Assembly (NCBI GenBank): GCA_947451935.1 | Contig: CANGBH010000006.1 | Span: 1 to 64,000, forward strand | DNA length: 64,000 nucleotides | Reading direction: 5' to 3' | Origin: Chitinophagaceae bacterium | GTDB lineage: Bacteria > Bacteroidota > Bacteroidia > Chitinophagales > Chitinophagaceae | Part shown: one piece after another, positions 35,954-44,746 of the stretch | How positions within the stretch are numbered: position 1 is the stretch's first letter | Layout: every line of letters starts with the position of its first letter | The notes under the pieces: generated by a model | What the model saw: the letters and a program-made list of their open reading frames with translations, nothing else | The model's database searches: none | What the model was told of the DNA's origin: nothing | Program-made: the position numbers and the translations under genes

Positions 35954-38778
35954 TGGATAAAAGGCTTTTTTTACTCGATGCATTTGCCCTGATTTTTCGT
36001 GCTTACTATGCGCTAATTAGAAGTCCACGTATTACGAGTAAAGGTAAAAACACCAATGCCCAATTTGGCTTTACCAACGCATTGATCGACTTGCTAAATA
36101 AGCAAAAACCTAGCCATATGGCAATTTGCTTTGATACAGCTGCACCAACCGAAAGGCATACAGATTTTGCAGATTATAAAGCTAACAGACAAGAAGCGCC
36201 AGAAGACCTTATCGCTTCACTTCCTGATATAAAAAAAATTATCCAAGGATTTAATATACCAATAATCGAGACAGATGGTTTTGAAGCAGATGATGTTATT
36301 GGAACACTCGCAAAACAAGCTGAAAAAGAAGGATACCAAGTGTTCATGGTAACACCTGATAAAGACTATGGTCAACTTGTCTCTGAAAATATCAAAATAT
36401 ATAAGCCCCCATATCAAGGAGGCGACTTTGAAATTATCGGTCCAAAAGAAGTATGTGAAAAATGGAATATTGAACATGTCTCACAAGTGATTGATATCCT
36501 TGCGATGATGGGCGATGCAGTAGATAATATTCCTGGTATTCCGGGTATTGGAGAAAAAACAGCTGCAAAACTTCTAGCAGAATATGGAACAGTTGAAAAC
36601 GTTCTAGAAAATGCCAATAATATCAAAGGTTCAATGGGTGAAAAGGTTAGGCAAGGAAAAGATCTTGCTATGATGAGTAAAAAACTCGCCACCATCATCA
36701 CATCAGTTCCAGTAAACTTCCATGAAGGTGAATTTCTAGTAAAAGAAGTAAATAAAGAAGCGCTTAAAGAAATATTCAGCGAACTTGAATTTAGAACAAT
36801 TGGTAAACGAATTCTAGGTGAAGATATACCAATAGCAGGACCGGTTGAGAAACAAGGAACAACAGTACAAGGAGATTTATTTGGAGGATCAACAACTGTT
36901 GCGTCATCAAATTCAGAAATTGTAACTGAAGAAGAAAATACTGGAGATATATCTGCTGATAAAAATATAAACAATACCCCACATCAGTATGAGCTTATTG
37001 ATTCTAATGAGAAGATAGATGAATTAATTTTATCACTTCAAAATCAAAAAGAAATTTGTTTTGATACAGAAACAACTGGTCTTGATGCTAATCAAGCATC
37101 AATTGTAGGTATGAGTTTTTCAGTGAAAGAAGGAACAGCTTGTTATGTTTCATGTCCTGAAGACAAAAATGAATTAAAAAAAATACTAGATAAATTCATT
37201 CCATTGTTTAACGATTCATCCATAACCTGGATTGGACAAAATTTGAAATATGATTTACTCATATTAAAAAATCTAGGAATTGAACTAGCTGGGAATATAT
37301 TTGATACGATGCTCGCTCACTATGTCATTGAACCAGAAGGAAAGCGGAGCATGGATATATTGAGTGCAAAATACCTTGGTTATGAAACTGTAAAAATCAC
37401 AGAACTTATTGGCAAAAAGGGAAAGAACCAAGGGAATATGCGCGATGTTGAAGTAGAAAAAATAAAAGAATATGCTGGAGAAGACGCTGACATAACATTA
37501 CAGCTAAAAAATATTTTCACTCCAGAATTAAAAAGAAAGCATGTAGAAAAAATATTTAACGAAGTAGAAAGTCCACTCGTTAAAGTACTTGCTAATATGG
37601 AATTTGAAGGGGTTAGAGTAGATACTGATTTCCTTAATGAATATTCAAAAGAATTAGATAAAGAAGCAAAACTTGCAGAAGAGTCTGTTTATAAAACAGC
37701 GGGAGTTCGATTTAATCTTGCCTCACCAAAACAACTTGGTGAAGTATTGTTTGAGAAATTAATGCTTGACCCTAAAGCAAAAAAAACAAAAACAGGTCAG
37801 TATGCAACTGGAGAAGATGTATTGCAAAAACTTGCACATCAGTTTCCTATCGTTTCAGATATTCTTGCCTTCCGAGAATTAACTAAATTAAAATCAACGT
37901 ATGTTGATGCTTTGCCCTTGTTGATTAACCCGAAAACTGGACGCGTACATACAACCTATGCGCAAGCTGTAGCCGTAACAGGTAGACTATCAAGTACTAA
38001 CCCAAATCTGCAAAATATACCAGTTAGAAGCGATCGTGGTAAAGAAATAAGAAAGGCATTTATCCCTAGGGATAATGATCATGTACTGATTTCAGCAGAT
38101 TATTCTCAGATAGAATTACGTATTGTAGCAGCTATTAGTGGAGATACGAATATGTGTGAAGCTTTTAAAATGGGAAAAGATATTCATACAGCAACTGCCG
38201 CTAAAGTATATGGTGTCAATGAAGAAGATGTGACCAAAGAGATGCGGTACAAAGCTAAGAGTGTGAATTTTGGTATAATATATGGACAAGGTGCATTTGG
38301 GTTAGCAGAAAATTTAGCCATCAGCAGAACAGAAGCCAAAACCATTATCGATAATTATAAAAAAGAATTCCCTGGTATAACTCAATATATGGAATCGACT
38401 ATTCAATTTGCAAAAGACAATGGATATGTAGAAACATTGATGGGAAGAAAAAGATGGTTAAGGGATATAAAATCATCGAATTTTACAGTGCGTGGATTTG
38501 CAGAAAGAAATGCAATTAATTCTCCGATACAAGGATCAGCAGCAGACATGGTTAAACTTGCGATGATTAAAGTGCATCAGGCAATCATAAACCAAAAGCT
38601 AAAAAGTAAAATGATTTTACAAGTACATGATGAATTAATCTTCGATACGTTGAAAAGTGAAGCAGAAGAAATGAAATCACTTATTATAGAAAATATGGAG
38701 AATGCGTTACAGCTTCCTAATCATGTTCCGGTAATTGCAGAAGCGGGTATTGGAGAAAATTGGTTAGTTGCCCACTAA
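35953..38778 (+). CDS. polA: DNA polymerase I
   Basis: A 941-residue PolA with all three domains. The 5' nuclease spans residues 1-290 (LFLLDAFALIFRAYYAL, ETDGFEADDVIGTLA, DAVDNIPGIPGIGEKTAAKLL). The proofreading 3'-5' exonuclease follows at about 350-530 with its acidic residues intact (FDTETTGLDANQ, NLKYDLLIL, YAGEDADITLQL). The polymerase domain, about 560-941, has motif A SADYSQIELR, motif B KSVNFGIIYGQG and motif C QVHDELIF. The protein repairs gaps and removes Okazaki primers. A linker of about 40 residues (residues 295-340) rich in Glu, Ser and Thr separates the nuclease from the exonuclease. Transcribed from a near-leaderless promoter. Confidence 0.98.
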   Translation: MDKRLFLLDAFALIFRAYYALIRSPRITSKGKNTNAQFGFTNALIDLLNKQKPSHMAICFDTAAPTERHTDFADYKANRQEAPEDLIASLPDIKKIIQGFNIPIIETDGFEADDVIGTLAKQAEKEGYQVFMVTPDKDYGQLVSENIKIYKPPYQGGDFEIIGPKEVCEKWNIEHVSQVIDILAMMGDAVDNIPGIPGIGEKTAAKLLAEYGTVENVLENANNIKGSMGEKVRQGKDLAMMSKKLATIITSVPVNFHEGEFLVKEVNKEALKEIFSELEFRTIGKRILGEDIPIAGPVEKQGTTVQGDLFGGSTTVASSNSEIVTEEENTGDISADKNINNTPHQYELIDSNEKIDELILSLQNQKEICFDTETTGLDANQASIVGMSFSVKEGTACYVSCPEDKNELKKILDKFIPLFNDSSITWIGQNLKYDLLILKNLGIELAGNIFDTMLAHYVIEPEGKRSMDILSAKYLGYETVKITELIGKKGKNQGNMRDVEVEKIKEYAGEDADITLQLKNIFTPELKRKHVEKIFNEVESPLVKVLANMEFEGVRVDTDFLNEYSKELDKEAKLAEESVYKTAGVRFNLASPKQLGEVLFEKLMLDPKAKKTKTGQYATGEDVLQKLAHQFPIVSDILAFRELTKLKSTYVDALPLLINPKTGRVHTTYAQAVAVTGRLSSTNPNLQNIPVRSDRGKEIRKAFIPRDNDHVLISADYSQIELRIVAAISGDTNMCEAFKMGKDIHTATAAKVYGVNEEDVTKEMRYKAKSVNFGIIYGQGAFGLAENLAISRTEAKTIIDNYKKEFPGITQYMESTIQFAKDNGYVETLMGRKRWLRDIKSSNFTVRGFAERNAINSPIQGSAADMVKLAMIKVHQAIINQKLKSKMILQVHDELIFDTLKSEAEEMKSLIIENMENALQLPNHVPVIAEAGIGENWLVAH

Positions 38779-38830
38779 CTCTACTTCTGATAAACATGCT
38801 TCTTATGAAGATGAATCATAAAGTTTACAT

Positions 38831-39394
38831 ATGATCACAAAATTATTTGTTTGGTGGTTCAAATTGAAAGGTTGGAAAATTTCAGGAATTGTTCCCCATG
38901 ATATCCAAAAAGCTGTTGTAATTGCAGCACCACATACGTCTAATTGGGATTTTATTTATGCACTAGCAGTATTTAAAATATTAGGACTAAACATAAAATA
39001 CCTTGCTAAGAAAGAATTGTTCAAATTTCCATTGAGCATTCTTTTGAAAAATACAGGCGGAATACCCGTTGAGCGGGAAAAAAGCCAAAGCTTAACTGAT
39101 GCAATTATCCATAAATTCAACCATAGTGAAAAACTTCTTGTTCTTATACCTGCAGAAGGAACTAGGAAAAAGGTAGAAAAATGGAAAAGCGGATTTTATT
39201 ATGTAGCAAAAGGAGCAAATGTGCCAATTTTACCTGGATTTTTAGATTATAAAAATAAAGAGGCGGGTTTTGGTGTTCCACTATACCTATCAGGTGATAA
39301 AACAGTAGACATGGAAAATTTGAAGTCATTTTATAAAACTAAATCTGCCAAATACCCAGAATTATTTAATATTGAATCCATAAAAATTGATTGA
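38831..39394 (+). CDS. PlsC-family lysophospholipid acyltransferase
   Basis: A 187-residue acyltransferase. The catalytic H-x4-D motif is clear in APHTSNWDF (near residue 37), followed by KYLAKKELFKFP, GGIPVERE (acceptor pocket), IPAEGTRKKVEKWKSGFYYVAKGANVPI (motif III region). It transfers acyl groups to lysophosphatidic acid or a related lysolipid at the inner membrane. Shorter than typical PlsC (about 240), like the small members near other lipid genes. Its TGA overlaps the next reading frame, and the following gene encodes a membrane hydroxylase, so a lipid-modifying operon is likely. Confidence 0.9.
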   Translation: MITKLFVWWFKLKGWKISGIVPHDIQKAVVIAAPHTSNWDFIYALAVFKILGLNIKYLAKKELFKFPLSILLKNTGGIPVEREKSQSLTDAIIHKFNHSEKLLVLIPAEGTRKKVEKWKSGFYYVAKGANVPILPGFLDYKNKEAGFGVPLYLSGDKTVDMENLKSFYKTKSAKYPELFNIESIKID

Positions 39395-39408
39395 TTATAA
39401 AACTTGAT

Positions 39409-40155
39409 ATGAATACATTTATTAAATTTTTTACACTCACAGGATCACGCTACTTTATTCTAGCAGGTATATTTTTCTACACCTTCTATGTTTTGCTGTA
39501 CAAAAAAATCAATCATAAAAAAATACAAAAAAACATCCCAAGTAACCGTGATTACGTAAGAGAAATAAGCTTCTCTATATCTTCACTTATTATTTACACC
39601 TTAATACCTACGATATTCATCGGTAATCCCGAAATATCATCACATACACTTCTATATAAAAATATTGAGGAAAGAGGCTGGCTCTATTTTATACTCGCAT
39701 TCCCAATCATGATAATCTTACACGATACTTATTTTTATTGGACACACCTATTGATGCACCATAAATCGATTTTTAACATATTTCATCTAGTACATCACAA
39801 ATCAACAAACCCATCTCCTTGGGCTGCCTATGCATTCCATCCGCTTGAAGCAATTGTAGAAGCAGGTATTTTTTTTATGTTTTTATACGTATTACCCTTA
39901 CATCAAATTCATTTTTTTGTTTTTTTCTTTTTTGCAATTCTCTATAATGTCTATGGCCATTTGGGGTGGGAACTTTTTCCTAAAAATTTTAACTTAACTC
40001 GAATAGGAAAATGGATCAATACATCAGTTTGTCATAACCAACATCATAAATATTTTAAAGGCAATTATGGGTTATATTTTCTTTTCTGGGATCGTATGAT
40101 GGGAACGCTTAGAGAAGATTATGATGAGACCTATAAAAGGGTACAAAACGCATGA
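39409..40155 (+). CDS. Sterol desaturase/fatty acid hydroxylase-family membrane protein
   Basis: About 248 residues with four to five membrane segments and the three His clusters that bind the di-iron centre: HDTYFYWTHLLMHH, FHLVHHKS and CHNQHHKYF. These enzymes hydroxylate or desaturate acyl chains or sterol-like lipids with oxygen. Bacteroidota members act on lipid acyl chains or sphingolipids. Start chosen at ATG 39409; a TTG at 39391 would overlap the upstream stop and add six residues. The stop overlaps the ATG of the DsbA-like gene (ATGA), so the three genes are translated together. Confidence 0.9.
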   Translation: MNTFIKFFTLTGSRYFILAGIFFYTFYVLLYKKINHKKIQKNIPSNRDYVREISFSISSLIIYTLIPTIFIGNPEISSHTLLYKNIEERGWLYFILAFPIMIILHDTYFYWTHLLMHHKSIFNIFHLVHHKSTNPSPWAAYAFHPLEAIVEAGIFFMFLYVLPLHQIHFFVFFFFAILYNVYGHLGWELFPKNFNLTRIGKWINTSVCHNQHHKYFKGNYGLYFLFWDRMMGTLREDYDETYKRVQNA

Positions 40156-40805
40156 AACCACTTATCATTTACTGCTATGATGCATATTGTGGTTGGTGCT
40201 ACGGATTTAGCCCAGTAATTAAAAGTCTATATAAAAAATACAACACCCAATTTGATTTTGAAACAATTTCAGGTGGAATGATTCCAATTGAGTCAACTCA
40301 ACACATTGGTAAAATTGCTCCATTTATTTTAGATGCATACAAAACCGTGGAAGAAACAACCGGTGTTAAATTTGGAGAAGATTATCTATGGCATATTAAA
40401 AATCCTGATTTAAGTGATTGGCAACCAAATTCAGAAATGCCAGCCATTGCAATGGCAATTTTCAAAGACATATATCCACACAACACCATAGAATTTGCAT
40501 CAGATTTACAATGTTCATTGTATGAAGAAGGACGTGATTTAACTGACCCAGAAGCCTATCGCCATTTATTGGTTAAGTACGACATTAATGAAGATGAATT
40601 TTATTCAAAACTTAAAGATCCAACGTATAAAGAGAAAGCATACTATGATTTTTCACTTATCAAACAATTAAAAGTAAACGGTTTCCCTACAGCGTTTATT
40701 CAACTAGATGAATCAAAATTATATATGATTACAAGAGGATATAGCTCACTCGAAACCATAGAAAAAAGAATTAAGGATATTCTAATCGAAAATAAATTTC
40801 AATAA
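40152..40805 (+). CDS. DsbA-family thioredoxin-fold protein
   Basis: A 217-residue protein of the DsbA/FrnE type without a signal peptide. Active-site CxxC in YDAYCGWCYGFSP (Cys13-Gly-Trp-Cys16) and the cis-proline loop GFPTAF near residue 177 fit the fold; the helical insert between them is the FrnE-like arrangement. Cytosolic disulfide or thiol oxidoreductase or isomerase. It overlaps the hydroxylase gene by 4 nt. Why a thiol enzyme is coupled to lipid genes is not evident from the sequence; it could act on an oxygen-sensitive partner. Confidence 0.88.
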   Translation: MKPLIIYCYDAYCGWCYGFSPVIKSLYKKYNTQFDFETISGGMIPIESTQHIGKIAPFILDAYKTVEETTGVKFGEDYLWHIKNPDLSDWQPNSEMPAIAMAIFKDIYPHNTIEFASDLQCSLYEEGRDLTDPEAYRHLLVKYDINEDEFYSKLKDPTYKEKAYYDFSLIKQLKVNGFPTAFIQLDESKLYMITRGYSSLETIEKRIKDILIENKFQ

Positions 40806-40845
40806 ATTGGTCGTACCTTGCGGTCTCTAAAACACATAATGTATT

Positions 40846-41268
40846 ATGGAATACAATAAACTCATTTCAGTAACCGGATTTTCAGGACTCTTCGAATTAG
40901 TTAGTAGTAAAACAGATGGAGCGATCATAAGATCCCTAGAAGATAATACAACTAAATTTGTTTCAAATAGGCTACATCAATTTTCACATCTAGAATCAAT
41001 AGAAGTATACACGGAAGATGATAATGTAAATCTTGCAGACATCTTCAATGCAATGAGTGAATTGAACATAGAACTTCCCTCAGAAAAAGACAATAAAGCA
41101 ATTCGTGCTTATTTTGAAAAAGTATATCCTAAAATGGATTTCGAAAAAGTATATAACAGTGACATGAAAAAAATGGTGCGTTGGTTTAGCTTGATAAAAA
41201 AACATGAAATTGAAATTAAGCTGACTGAATTTGAGGAAGAGGAAAATGATGAACAGGAAGAAAATTAA
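40846..41268 (+). CDS. DUF5606 protein
   Basis: A 140-residue soluble protein, MEYNKLISVTGFSGLFELVSSK, ending in an acidic tail (EFEEEENDEQEEN). DUF5606 is confined to Bacteroidota, and its N-terminal SH3-like domain has a SGLFELVSSKTDGAIIRSLED pattern. No function is established. It lies 41 bp after the DsbA-like gene and 28 bp before pepF. A partial -7 box TACCTTGC lies upstream at about 40815. Confidence 0.88.
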   Translation: MEYNKLISVTGFSGLFELVSSKTDGAIIRSLEDNTTKFVSNRLHQFSHLESIEVYTEDDNVNLADIFNAMSELNIELPSEKDNKAIRAYFEKVYPKMDFEKVYNSDMKKMVRWFSLIKKHEIEIKLTEFEEEENDEQEEN

Positions 41269-41296
41269 TTTCCATAAATAGATTAATGTTGAACTC

Positions 41297-43015
41297 ATGC
41301 CATACAGTGCGGATATTAAAAAATTAGAACACTTTTTTCTTCCAAAAGAATTCACACTATCCAATTGGGAAAGCTTAGAGCCCTATTTTATTCAACTTAA
41401 TGAAAGACCATTAAACTCAGTATCTGATCTTGAACAATGGTTGAAAGACATGAGTGAAGTTGAGGCATTCATTAGCGAAGATGCATGTTGGAGACAAGTT
41501 AGAATGACATGCGATACTGAAAATAAAAGTTTCGAAGAAGCCTTCAACTTTTTTTTCATGGAGATTCAACCAAAAATTCAACCTTACGCAGATCTCCTCA
41601 ATAAGAAACTCATAGATTGTCCCTTCACTAAAGAAATCAATCAACATAAATATTTCACGTATTTACGATCTGTACGAAAAAGCATTGAACTATTTAGAGA
41701 ATCTAATATCCCCCTTCAGTCTGAAGTAAGTGTATTGCAACAACAATATGGTGCAATCGCTGGAAAAATGATGATTGAACAGGATGGCAAAGAATTCACG
41801 TTGCAACAAGCTGCAAAATTTTTAGAAAGTGAGAATAGAGAAATACGCGAAACTGTATACAAAAAAATTGCTTCAAGAAGATTAGAAGATAAAGATCCAC
41901 TCAATGACTTATTTTCTAAGCTCATTGAAAAGAGGCATCAAATTGGACTAAATGCCGGATTTAAAAATTACCGTGACTATAAATTTGCAGAAATGGGGCG
42001 CTTCGACTATACCCCTGAAGCCTGCTACCAATTTCATGAAGCAGTAAAAAAAGAAGTAGTTCCTTTAGTTGATCAAATATATAATGATCAGAAAAATCGA
42101 CTAGGCTTAGAAAGCATGAAGCCATGGGATACTGAAGCAGAACCAGCTGGCATTAAACCTTTACGCCCTTTTACTGATGGCAACGATCTTCTTACAAAAT
42201 CAATTAAATGCCTTGATGAGTTAAATCCATTTTTTGGTGACTGCTTAAGAAAAATGAAAGAACTCAACCACCTTGATTTAGATAGTAGAAAAGGAAAATC
42301 ACCCGGTGGTTACAATATGCCATTGGCTGAAAGTGGTGCCCCCTTCATCTTTATGAATGCTGCAGCCCAAATGTCTGATTTAACTACCATGGTGCATGAA
42401 AGTGGCCATGCCATACATTCATTTCTTTCGCATCCGCTAGAATTGACAGGATTTAAAGAGTATCCAACTGAAATGGCTGAGGTGGCAAGCATGTCGATGG
42501 AATTATTTACGATGGACCATTGGGATGTTTTCTTCAATGATGAAGAAGAAATGAAAAGAGCGAAACGTCATCAACTTGAACGAGTGATTACGATTTTCCC
42601 ATGGATAGCAACAATTGATAAATTTCAACACTGGATATATGAACATCCAACTCATACTTTAGAAGAAAGAAGAGAAAATTGGCTTCGTATTCTAAATGAA
42701 TTTTCATCTACATCAATTGACTTTAGTGATTTGGAAAAATTCAGGTCATATAGCTGGCAAAAACAACTCCATTTATTTGAAGTTCCATTTTACTATATCG
42801 AATATGGTATTGCCCAACTTGGTGCAATTGGTATGTGGAAACAATACAGAGAAAATAAAGAAAAGGCCTTAGAAAATTATATTACTGGCCTAAGCCTTGG
42901 TGGTACAAAAACGTTACCTGAATTGTACCAAGCTTCGGGCATCGATTTTGATTTTTCTCCTGAGAAGATTAGTGAATTGATGCTTTTTGTCAAAAAAGAG
43001 CTAGAATCTCTCTGA
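41297..43015 (+). CDS. M3-family oligoendopeptidase (PepF-like)
   Basis: A 572-residue cytosolic zinc endopeptidase that degrades peptides of about 6-20 residues. The zinc motif HESGHAIHSF (H-E-x-x-H) lies near residue 372, with the third ligand Glu about 28 residues later in EYPTEMAEVASMSMEL. The N-terminal helices (WESLEPYFIQLNERPLNSVSDLEQWL) match the oligoendopeptidase F group, and the C-terminus (YYIEYGIAQLGAIGMWKQYREN ... SLGGTKTLPELYQASGI) is complete. A structured RNA element or terminator follows. Confidence 0.94.
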   Translation: MPYSADIKKLEHFFLPKEFTLSNWESLEPYFIQLNERPLNSVSDLEQWLKDMSEVEAFISEDACWRQVRMTCDTENKSFEEAFNFFFMEIQPKIQPYADLLNKKLIDCPFTKEINQHKYFTYLRSVRKSIELFRESNIPLQSEVSVLQQQYGAIAGKMMIEQDGKEFTLQQAAKFLESENREIRETVYKKIASRRLEDKDPLNDLFSKLIEKRHQIGLNAGFKNYRDYKFAEMGRFDYTPEACYQFHEAVKKEVVPLVDQIYNDQKNRLGLESMKPWDTEAEPAGIKPLRPFTDGNDLLTKSIKCLDELNPFFGDCLRKMKELNHLDLDSRKGKSPGGYNMPLAESGAPFIFMNAAAQMSDLTTMVHESGHAIHSFLSHPLELTGFKEYPTEMAEVASMSMELFTMDHWDVFFNDEEEMKRAKRHQLERVITIFPWIATIDKFQHWIYEHPTHTLEERRENWLRILNEFSSTSIDFSDLEKFRSYSWQKQLHLFEVPFYYIEYGIAQLGAIGMWKQYRENKEKALENYITGLSLGGTKTLPELYQASGIDFDFSPEKISELMLFVKKELESL

Positions 43016-43043
43016 GATACCACTTTTATGGTATGCCACAAAC

Positions 43044-43159
43044 TTGTCTGAATCTGATTAGCTAGATACCTTTATTCAAGAAAATTCAAACTCAGAATAA
43101 AGAAGCTACTAATCAGAGCCTTAACGAATGTCCCGGTGTTTTTACATTGGGACTTTTTT
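43044..43159 (+). ncRNA. Candidate small RNA or structured 3' UTR with terminator
   Basis: Between convergent pepF and the Fur-family gene. A promoter reads TTG (43044-43046), 20 bases, TACCTTTA (43067-43074), predicting a start near 43080 and an RNA of about 80 bases. It ends in a terminator GTCCC-GG-TGT-TTTT-ACA-TT-GGGAC (43130-43153) followed by six T. Nested inverted repeats CTGATTAG/CTAATCAG (43054-43061 with 43109-43116) and CTTTATTC/GAATAAAG (43070-43077 with 43095-43102) span the promoter. If the transcript comes from pepF they form one long hairpin. Either reading is possible: an independent small RNA or a pepF tail. Confidence 0.45.
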
Positions 43160-43577
43160 ATTCCATACATGTTTTGCAAATACCATTCACTACCATATTA
43201 ATTTCCTTCATAGAATACCCTTTAGGTAGTGTAATTGCAGGAATGCTAACATCATCTAAGCACAGGGTGCGTCCACATTGATCACATAAAAAATGAACAT
43301 GATTATCATGGTGATGACCTGATGTAATGCAGTCATCACTGCATAATGCATATTTAATGGTATTATCAGTTGTAGGAATCGTATGAATAATACCTCTATC
43401 TAAAAATGTCTGCAAGGTTCTATAAATAGTTACTCGATCATATTGTTCTGCCAATTTCTCTATGTCTTGATGAGCCAATGCAGTTGAAGCTGATAAAAAT
43501 ATTTCAAGAATTTTTTTTCTACTTGAGGTTATACTCAAGGAACTAGTCTTTAATATCAATTCCGTTTGAGCTCCCAT
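43158..43577 (-). CDS. Fur-family metalloregulator
   Basis: About 139 residues (start ATG 43577; a longer frame overlaps the SCO gene). A winged helix (LAHQDIEKLAEQYDRVTIYRTLQTFLDRGIIH) is followed by the metal domain: HHHDNHVHFLCDQCGRTLCL and C-terminal GICKTC, so the CxxC pairs of a structural zinc site are present. Fur-family members sense iron, zinc, manganese or peroxide. The SCO neighbour and a nearby palindrome suggest control of copper or zinc proteins, and Zur or a Fur-like copper-coupled sensor are the main alternatives. Its ATG is 1 bp after the SCO stop, so both lie on one transcript. Confidence 0.9.
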   Translation of the reverse strand: MGAQTELILKTSSLSITSSRKKILEIFLSASTALAHQDIEKLAEQYDRVTIYRTLQTFLDRGIIHTIPTTDNTIKYALCSDDCITSGHHHDNHVHFLCDQCGRTLCLDDVSIPAITLPKGYSMKEINMVVNGICKTCME

Positions 43578-43578
43578 C

Positions 43579-44184
43579 TTATTCTGCAATGAGTTCAGAA
43601 ATATCATGAGTGAGTTGTTCTACTTCATCCTTTTTAATCCCATCATACACACCTCTTACACGCCCTAACCGATCAACCAAGGTAAAAAACTGGGTATGCA
43701 AGAATTGCTCATCGATGTTTTTAGAACTGTTCTTGGGGTCATCTAGCATATAACTTTCTCTCGCGGCTTTATAAAGTGCTTCTTTACTACCCGTAACAAA
43801 CCACCAGTTTTTTGAATTAGCACCCATTGAATCGGCATAATGCCTCATCACTGGCAATGAGTCAACTTCAGGATTTACCGTATGTGAAATCACAAGAAAA
43901 TTTGAATCAGTCTTGAATTTCTCATAAATAGCTTTCATATTCTTATTCATTTTCGGACAAATGCCCTTACATGAAGTGAAAAAATATTCAGCAACATACA
44001 CTCTCCCTTGTGTTTCTTGCTGGGAAACCATGGAACTATCTTGCTTCAAAAATGAAAAAGGCTGAACAGTATTTAAAACAGGAAGTTTCACCTTTGCGAA
44101 GTCAGTGGTATACATCAACACTCCGTAAAACACTGCAAACAAAACAGCAAAAAAAATCAGATAAACGATTGCCTTTTTACTCAT
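43579..44184 (-). CDS. SCO1/SenC-family copper chaperone
   Basis: A 201-residue thioredoxin-fold protein anchored by one N-terminal membrane helix (AIVYLIFFAVLFAVFYGVLM). Copper ligands are Cys72 and Cys76 in FTSCKGICPKM and His163 in FLHTQFFTLVDR. SCO proteins load the Cu-A or Cu-B site of cytochrome c oxidase or handle thiols in the periplasm. No oxidase gene is in the window. First gene of a pair with the Fur-family regulator, divergent from MerC. Confidence 0.92.
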   Translation of the reverse strand: MSKKAIVYLIFFAVLFAVFYGVLMYTTDFAKVKLPVLNTVQPFSFLKQDSSMVSQQETQGRVYVAEYFFTSCKGICPKMNKNMKAIYEKFKTDSNFLVISHTVNPEVDSLPVMRHYADSMGANSKNWWFVTGSKEALYKAARESYMLDDPKNSSKNIDEQFLHTQFFTLVDRLGRVRGVYDGIKKDEVEQLTHDISELIAE

Positions 44185-44200
44185 ACCACGAATTATTCTG

Positions 44201-44208
44201 CAAAAATA
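44201..44208 (-). promoter_or_regulatory. -7 box of the SCO-Fur transcript
   Basis: Minus-strand TATTTTTG (rc of 44201-44208), exact TAnnTTTG match, 16 bases before the SCO ATG. Confidence 0.5.
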
Positions 44209-44242
44209 CAGTAGGTAAAGTTAATATACTTGACCTATAGAA

Positions 44243-44257
44243 TGCAACTTTGTTGCA
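44243..44257. promoter_or_regulatory. Perfect palindrome TGCAAC-TTT-GTTGCA in the divergent promoter
   Basis: A 15-bp inverted repeat with perfect 6-bp arms. It lies between the -7 boxes of the SCO-Fur transcript (44201-44208, minus) and of MerC (44265-44272, plus), about 35 and 8 bases away, at the place of the MerC -33 element. A Fur-family regulator is encoded in one of the two transcripts, so this is its likely operator. It is an operator-like dyad of the size Fur-family proteins bind. Confidence 0.6.
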
Positions 44258-44264
44258 AAATACT

Positions 44265-44272
44265 TAAATTTG
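44265..44272 (+). promoter_or_regulatory. -7 box of the MerC-like gene
   Basis: TAAATTTG, exact TAnnTTTG match, 11 bases before ATG 44284, so the leader is only a few bases. The palindrome just upstream would block this promoter when occupied. Confidence 0.55.
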
Positions 44273-44283
44273 CCATCCCACTT

Positions 44284-44673
44284 ATGTTAAAGATCAATTA
44301 CGATAGACTTGGAATAGCTGCAAGCATAATCTGTGCAATTCACTGTACACTGCTACCATTATTAATCTCTACTCTTCCAATACTTGGTCTAAATCTCGTG
44401 AATAACCTATTTTTTGAGGTTGGTATGATTCTAATTTCCTTATTAATTGGAATCTATTCGCTTAGGCATGGTTTCACAAAACATCATCATAAATTGAGGC
44501 CAATTTTACTTTTCACGTTAGGCATGTTTTTTTTGGTTCTGAAACAGGTATTTCATCCTCATCAAATTTGGTTTTTAGCGCCTGCGGTTCTATTAATCAT
44601 CTCAGCACATTATATCAACCTAAGGCTTTGTAGAAAAGCAGCCCACGAACATGGCGAACACTGTAGTCACTAA
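44284..44673 (+). CDS. MerC-domain membrane protein
   Basis: About 129 residues with four membrane helices. The start is placed at ATG 44284 (MLKINYDRLGIAAS), because earlier codons overlap the palindrome and the promoter. The Cys pair of MerC is visible in ASIICAIHCTLLPLL (Cys-Ala-Ile-His-Cys), and the C-terminus is His/Cys rich (CRKAAHEHGEHCSH). MerC proteins move mercury and in Bacteroidota are often linked to zinc-regulated genes. Here it is probably an inner-membrane metal transporter or scavenger, controlled with the SCO-Fur pair. Confidence 0.88.
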   Translation: MLKINYDRLGIAASIICAIHCTLLPLLISTLPILGLNLVNNLFFEVGMILISLLIGIYSLRHGFTKHHHKLRPILLFTLGMFFLVLKQVFHPHQIWFLAPAVLLIISAHYINLRLCRKAAHEHGEHCSH

Positions 44674-44746
44674 TATTCTTATCTAAAGAAATTAGTTGAA
44701 TCCATAGGAATATTTTAAATTGTTATCTAAAGCAAAACACTTCCAT

